DNA from: Flavisolibacter amylovorans
GTDB taxonomy: Bacteria; Bacteroidota; Bacteroidia; Chitinophagales; Chitinophagaceae
Reading direction: 5' to 3'
Assembly (NCBI RefSeq): GCF_039541815.1
Contig: NZ_BAABGY010000009.1
Span: forward strand, 186,001-250,000
DNA length: 64,000 nucleotides
Within the stretch, counting starts at the first letter, position 1; each line of letters begins with the position of its first letter. The position numbers were made by a program, and so were the translations under genes. The notes beneath the pieces were generated by a model that was given only the letters and a program-made list of their open reading frames with translations, was not told where the DNA came from and searched no databases. Positions 60,525-64,000 of this stretch are shown one piece after another.

Positions 60525-60700
60525 TCGCAGATCTGTGATCGCGGATCTTAGATCTCGGATTTCAGATGTGTGATTTCAGATTTCAGATTTATTCTTGGTA
60601 CGTGAAGATGCGGGTACGATAAAGAGTAGCCGTCTACGGTTGGAACTGTTGCAGAGAAGCGACCTCACCAATAAACTAATAGACAAATAGACTAATAAAC
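60525..60700. repeat. Word repeats between recN and the small membrane gene
   Basis: GATC words (60525-60590) are followed by a short unique part, then 'ACCAATAAACTAATAGACAA' words (60667-60700). The array ends 7 bases before the ATG at 60707. Confidence 0.6.
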
Positions 60701-60706
60701 GGTTCT

Positions 60707-60904
60707 ATGGGCCTGCTTCTCCTGATCGTTGTTGTTACGGTGCCGGCCTGGCTCTTCAACCAGTGGCTCCTGCGCCGCCTGCGGCCGCGCGAGTCGTTCC
60801 GGAAGTTTTTGCTCTACCTGGCGATAAGTCTGCTCACCGCGTTTATCTATACGTTTATATTTGTGTGGCTGATCGGGCGGTACCTTCCGGCCCGCCCGCA
60901 TTAA
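60707..60904 (+). CDS. Small two-helix membrane protein
   Basis: The 65-residue product MGLLLLIVVVTVPAWLFNQWL... has two clear membrane helices (about 2-21 and 34-57) with a basic loop (RRLRPRESFRK) between. No family is recognised. It is 14 bases upstream of fabI and may be in its transcript. Confidence 0.65.
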   Translation: MGLLLLIVVVTVPAWLFNQWLLRRLRPRESFRKFLLYLAISLLTAFIYTFIFVWLIGRYLPARPH

Positions 60905-60918
60905 ACCTTCAACTCTTT

Positions 60919-61740
60919 ATGGCAAACAACCTCCTCGCCGGCAAGAAAGGCATCATCTTCGGCGCGCTCGACGAAAAATCCATCGCCTGGAAAACGGCAC
61001 TCAAGTGCCACGAGCAGGGCGCCCAGATCGTGCTGAGCAACGCACCGGTAGCCCTGCGCATGGGCGAGATCAACAAGCTGGCAGAAATGATCGGCGCGCC
61101 CGTTATCGGTGCCGACGTCACCAATATGGACGACCTGAAGAAGCTCTTCGAAGAGTCGCAGGCGCACTTCGGCGGTAAGATCGACTTCGTACTGCACTCC
61201 ATCGGCATGGGCATCAACGTGCGCAAGGGCAAGCACTACACCGAGATGAACTACGAGTGGCACCAGAAAACGCTCGACATCTCCGCCACCAGCCTACACC
61301 GCGTGCTGCGCACCGCCTGGGACATGGACGCCCTCTCCGAGTGGGGCTCCGTAGTGGCGCTCTCCTACATCGCCGCGCAGCGCGTGTTCCCCGACTACAA
61401 CGAGATGGCCGACGCCAAGGCCCTCCTCGAAAGCATCACCCGCTCCTTCGGCTACCACTACGGCGTACGCAACAAGGTGCGCGTGAATACGGTTTCGCAG
61501 TCGCCCACCCGCACCACGGCCGGCTCCGGCGTGAAAGGCTTCGACGCCTTCGTAGACTATGCCGAGAAGATGAGCCCGTTGGGCAACGCCCTCGCCGAGG
61601 ACTGCGCCAACTACTGCGTGTTCCTGTTCTCCGATCTCTCGCGCTACATTACCATGCAGAATCTCTTCCACGACGGCGGCTTCTCCTTCACCGGCGTGAG
61701 CGAGGCGATCGTGGCCGGCATGACCCCTCCGGCGGAATAA
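60919..61740 (+). CDS. fabI: Enoyl-[acyl-carrier-protein] reductase (NADH)
   Basis: The 273-residue enzyme reduces enoyl-ACP in the last step of fatty-acid elongation. It starts MANNLLAGKKGIIFGALDEKSIAWKTAL, with the FabI-type SIAW cofactor motif. Later come HSIGMGINVRKGKHYTEMNYEW, SYIAAQRVFPDYNEMADAKALLESI with the catalytic Tyr-x6-Lys (YNEMADAK), and GGFSFTGVSEAI. ATG 60919 is the natural start, and a strong terminator follows. Confidence 0.96.
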   Translation: MANNLLAGKKGIIFGALDEKSIAWKTALKCHEQGAQIVLSNAPVALRMGEINKLAEMIGAPVIGADVTNMDDLKKLFEESQAHFGGKIDFVLHSIGMGINVRKGKHYTEMNYEWHQKTLDISATSLHRVLRTAWDMDALSEWGSVVALSYIAAQRVFPDYNEMADAKALLESITRSFGYHYGVRNKVRVNTVSQSPTRTTAGSGVKGFDAFVDYAEKMSPLGNALAEDCANYCVFLFSDLSRYITMQNLFHDGGFSFTGVSEAIVAGMTPPAE

Positions 61741-61762
61741 CGACGGCTTGCTGCAACTCAAT

Positions 61763-61793
61763 AAAAAGCCCCGACGCTCTGTCGGGGCTTTTT
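61763..61793. terminator. Intrinsic terminator of fabI
   Basis: AAAAAGCCCCGAC-GCTCT-GTCGGGGCTTTTT, a perfect stem with A and T runs. Confidence 0.9.
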
Positions 61794-61805
61794 CGCAGGC
61801 AGTGG

Positions 61806-61901
61806 TCAACCAAGTAGTCCGGCAATGATCTCGACGAGTCCGGCTATGACCTCGACGAGCATCGACACGCGATCTCCGCCGTTTTTTCCTGTTTGTTCCA
61901 T
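61806..61901 (-). CDS. Possible 31-residue amphipathic peptide
   Basis: A minus-strand ATG at 61899-61901 opens 31 codons ending TGA at 61806-61808. The sequence begins MEQTGKNGGDRV, followed by SMLVEVIAGLVEIIAGLLG. The second half is a hydrophobic helix with Glu spaced every seven residues, produced by two tandem 21-base units (LVEVIAG/LVEIIAG). It lies between the fabI terminator and the terminator of the next leftward gene, and so would need its own promoter. Length and pattern resemble small membrane-active peptides such as type I toxins, but no family is recognised and expression is unproven. Confidence 0.35.
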   Translation of the reverse strand: MEQTGKNGGDRVSMLVEVIAGLVEIIAGLLG

Positions 61902-61985
61902 AGTCTGTGATTTATATCGTGGCCTCCCGTATAACTACGGGGGCGGGTCCGGCTTTTTGGAACGGGCTCATTGCTAAGGTGCCGC

Positions 61986-62012
61986 AAAAAAGCCGCCCCG
62001 GAAAGGGGCGGC
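61986..62012 (-). terminator. Intrinsic terminator for the gene at 62040
   Basis: On the minus strand GCCGCCCC-TTTCC-GGGGCGGC is followed by TTTTTT. It ends transcription of the 62040-62804 gene before the peptide frame. Confidence 0.85.
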
Positions 62013-62039
62013 GCCTGCTTTAAGAGTTTTTTCACAGCC

Positions 62040-62804
62040 TTACTTCAGCTGTCCTTTCTCGTAGAAGAACCTGAAGAGGCGCTCGAGCGGCGTGCTGCTG
62101 TTGTAGAGCAGGCTGGTCTTTTTGCCGTCGGCGAAACCGATGGCCCAGTCGGCGTCGGGATTGCCCTTGACGTGGGTGGCGGTTGCTACCTTCTGGTCGT
62201 TGCTGGCATAAACGTCCACGATTTCGACACCGCCTTCCTCACGCTGTCGGTAGGAGCCGATGGCCTCGTCGTTGTTATAAATACGGTTGTTCTTCAGCGC
62301 GATGGAAGCGGTCGCCGGCGCGGTTGCCGCAGGCGCAGATACGTTTACTACCACTGGCTGCTCCTTGGTGCGGAATGTGCCGTTGTTGGCGGCGATGAAC
62401 CGGCGCTCCGCTTCTTCCGTGAGCTGGTCGTTTTGGAGCAGCCGTGCACGGGCCACGATCGTGGCGATGATCTTGTAGGAGTTGAAGCTGACGATCGGCG
62501 TAGTGGCGAGGCAACTGTTGCCCGTTGCCGGAAAGGTAAAGCGCAGTTCGTTGTCGGGTACGTATCGACGGGCGTTAGGTTCGTAGTGCTCGCCGACCTT
62601 TTCCCAGGTCACGAAAGCGATCTCTTTTTTCTGAAGGTTGGTGACGGAGAAATCTTTGCCGGGCCCAGACCCGATCGTGACAATATAAAAGGCATCGGCG
62701 CCGTCGACCTTTACCAAACCGGACTTTTTATCGACGTCCACTTTCTGGGCAGCCGTAACGAGCGAGAACAAGAGTGTGAAAGCAAGAAGCAAGCGTGTGT
62801 GCAT
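62040..62804 (-). CDS. Exported protein of unknown function
   Basis: From ATG 62802-62804 the product has 254 residues with a signal peptide (MHTRLLLAFTLLFSLVTA). The mature part is beta-rich with DKKSGLVKVDGADAFYI, an Ala/Pro/Thr-rich linker (VNVSAPAATAPATA) and a C-terminal helix-like tail (LERLFRFFYEKGQLK). The frame extends 54 codons upstream, but that part runs through the neighbouring terminator. No domain is recognised. Confidence 0.75.
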   Translation of the reverse strand: MHTRLLLAFTLLFSLVTAAQKVDVDKKSGLVKVDGADAFYIVTIGSGPGKDFSVTNLQKKEIAFVTWEKVGEHYEPNARRYVPDNELRFTFPATGNSCLATTPIVSFNSYKIIATIVARARLLQNDQLTEEAERRFIAANNGTFRTKEQPVVVNVSAPAATAPATASIALKNNRIYNNDEAIGSYRQREEGGVEIVDVYASNDQKVATATHVKGNPDADWAIGFADGKKTSLLYNSSTPLERLFRFFYEKGQLK

Positions 62805-62849
62805 GTAGGGAAGCCCTTTGATGGCCGGGAAAGATAGAAGGAGAAGCAG

Positions 62850-62875
62850 AAAAGCCATCCGTGTGGATGGCTTTT
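62850..62875. terminator. Intrinsic terminator between two leftward genes
   Basis: AAAAGCCATCC-GTGT-GGATGGCTTTT, a perfect 11-bp stem. It follows the DUF2795 gene. Confidence 0.85.
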
Positions 62876-62892
62876 CTGGAAATTCTTTTGCT

Positions 62893-63114
62893 TTAGTACT
62901 CGTCTTCGTTGAAGAGGAAGTCTTCCTGCGACGGGTAGTCGGGCCAGATGTCCTCGATGCTTTCATACACTTCGCCTTCGTCTTCGAGCTCCTGCAGGTT
63001 CTCCACCACTTCGATCGGTGCGCCGGAGCGGATGGAATAGTCGATCAGCTCGTCCTTGGTGGCAGGCCAAGGAGCGTCTTCCAGGTAAGAGGCCAGTTCG
63101 AGTGTCCAGAACAT
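62893..63114 (-). CDS. DUF2795 domain protein
   Basis: From ATG 63112-63114 the 73-residue product reads MFWTLELASYLEDAPWPATK and on to YESIEDIWPDYPSQEDFLFNEDEY. This is the highly conserved DUF2795 form of Bacteroidota. Function is unknown; it is acidic and small. The frame extends 20 codons further upstream, but the conserved start is this ATG. Confidence 0.92.
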   Translation of the reverse strand: MFWTLELASYLEDAPWPATKDELIDYSIRSGAPIEVVENLQELEDEGEVYESIEDIWPDYPSQEDFLFNEDEY

Positions 63115-63261
63115 GGGTATAGCGTTTAATCGGTAGTGAATACGTTTCTCTAAGCGGACTAATTTCTGTGCCAATCAGCCGGTTACGGCGCGCGACGGGC
63201 CCGGAAATTCCGGCAAATGTAGGGGTAATCCGGAATTTTCCAAATGAGCTCCCGGGCGGGC

Positions 63262-63426
63262 GGTTTTTAAGGTTCTTTGGGTTCTTAGGGTTCTTATGGT
63301 TCTGATGGCCCTGTGGCCGTGTGGCAGTAATGTGGACACCTATCGAACGCTTAGGATCTTCACAACCCGCAAACCCCCCCAAAACCTCCAGAACCCGTAG
63401 AACCTTAAAAACCCTAAGAACCCTTT
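63262..63426. repeat. Inverted word repeat (GGTTCTTAGGGTTCTTATGG family) before the ABC-type gene
   Basis: The left arm 63262-63310 is made of 'GGTTCTTTGGGTTCTTAGGG' units. The right arm 63361-63426 is the complementary 'CCAGAACCCGTAGAACC...CCCTAAGAACCC'. No gene is seen between 63115 and 63470; a possible -7 element TATCTTTGG lies at about 63459. Confidence 0.6.
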
Positions 63427-63470
63427 CCTTCCGAACGTAAACAACAACCCCCAAACCTATCTTTGGCGCC

Positions 63471-64000
63471 ATGGCGATTCTTTCGGCACGGAACATACAC
63501 AAGCGCTTCGGTCCGCTGGAGGTGCTCAAGGGGGTAGACCTGGACATTGAAAAGGGCGAGATCGTGAGCATCGTAGGTCCTTCGGGCTCCGGCAAGAGTA
63601 CGCTGCTGCACATTCTCGGCACCCTCGACCAGGCCGACGGCGGATCCGTGTCGATCAGCGGCGTGCCCATCTCCAACCGCAGCCAGGTGCTGCGCCCCGC
63701 GCCCTGGTGGAAGCGCCTCATCAACCTCCTGGTGGATGTGCCGCTTTCGTTTGCGCTTGCTGAAGGCCTTTCGCGGCTGTTGCACCGTTCCGGCGCGGAT
63801 CTGGAGCCCGGTTCGCCGCAGCGGGCACTGCTCGGTGGCGGGGTTATCGTAGCCTATTTCCTGCTCTTCGAAAGCTTCACCGGCCGCACGCCGGCCAAAT
63901 GGCTCACCGGCACCAAAGTGATCGCCGGCAACACGCCGGTGCGGCCCTCCTTCAGCGCCTGCTGCCTGCGCACGGCGGCCCGCCTGCTCCCGTTCGGCTT
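63471..64000 (+). CDS. In-frame chimera: LolD-like ABC ATPase start joined to an RDD-family membrane domain (partial)
   Basis: From ATG 63471 the frame stays open to the window end. Residues 1-67 are a LolD-type ABC ATPase start: MAILSARNIHKRFGPLEVLK ... IVSIVGPSGSGKSTLLHILGTLDQADGGSVSISG, with a complete Walker A. From about residue 70 the Q-loop region should follow, but the sequence changes to NRSQVLRPAPWWKRLINLLVDVPLSF. FLLFESFTGRTPAKWLTGTKVIAG and RPSFSACCLRTAARLLPFG follow, as in RDD membrane proteins. LSGGQ and Walker B are not seen within the available part. A real fusion, a recombination, or an assembly join are all possible. Confidence 0.7.
   Translation, partial: MAILSARNIHKRFGPLEVLKGVDLDIEKGEIVSIVGPSGSGKSTLLHILGTLDQADGGSVSISGVPISNRSQVLRPAPWWKRLINLLVDVPLSFALAEGLSRLLHRSGADLEPGSPQRALLGGGVIVAYFLLFESFTGRTPAKWLTGTKVIAGNTPVRPSFSACCLRTAARLLPFG

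Noticed and set aside
61806..61901. Calling the 31-residue frame a type I toxin
   Set aside because: No antisense RNA or known toxin family is visible; only the peptide property supports it, so it is kept as a possible peptide.

Overview
The window reads as a chromosomal segment of a GC-rich member of the Bacteroidota, most likely a Chitinophagaceae-like lineage. This is an inference from gene content and promoters. It carries two sets of PKD-repeat surface proteins with gliding-motility (type IX secretion) C-termini, each followed by a PorP/SprF-type protein. It also has a T9SS sorting-domain protein, Nif3 with a zinc-ribbon neighbour, a conserved DUF2795 protein, and many genes preceded by the Bacteroidota -7 box TAnnTTTG a few bases before the start codon. 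No phage, integrase, transposase or CRISPR array was seen, and gene content is mostly housekeeping.

Layout. 0-9.6 kb: end of a probable glycoside hydrolase, two luciferase-like flavin oxidoreductases, a membrane-anchored HAMP/trehalose-phosphate-synthase fusion, a DbpA-like RNA helicase, two small membrane proteins and a quinone-oxidoreductase-like dehydrogenase. 9.8-18.8 kb: a signalling and stress block with two histidine kinases, a stand-alone response regulator, a Gln/Gly-rich BON protein, three tiny disordered hydrophilic proteins and a MESH1-like HD hydrolase, then tRNA-Thr(CGU). 19-29.8 kb: GT2 glycosyltransferase, RecG (with no ordinary start codon), PKD/gliding protein plus PorP, a GlcD-type oxidase and an envelope protein. 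30-36.4 kb: LOG-family protein diverging from a run of symporter, O-methyltransferase, glucosaminidase/LysM, Hpt and a vWA lipid- or surface-type protein. 36.5-43.4 kb: grpE-dnaJ, an RlmI-like methyltransferase, a T9SS-tail-only protein, OxyR with a peroxiredoxin, and a second PorP. 43.4-53.5 kb: a 1448-residue, about 15-PKD surface protein, a small lipoprotein, M32 carboxypeptidase, TlpA-like protein, MerR regulator and YitT. 53.9-64 kb: Nif3 and its zinc-ribbon partner, a PQQ-like propeller protein, RecN, FabI, a possible 31-residue amphipathic peptide, DUF2795, and at the edge an ABC-ATPase start joined in frame to an RDD-type membrane domain.

The most unusual property of the window lies between the genes. 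At least ten families of short 'word' repeats (units about 7-16 bases, degenerate, often in both orientations so that they could fold into long hairpins) fill the gaps at gene ends. They recur at unrelated loci throughout the 64 kb. Classical intrinsic terminators sit beside them, so they are not simply terminators.
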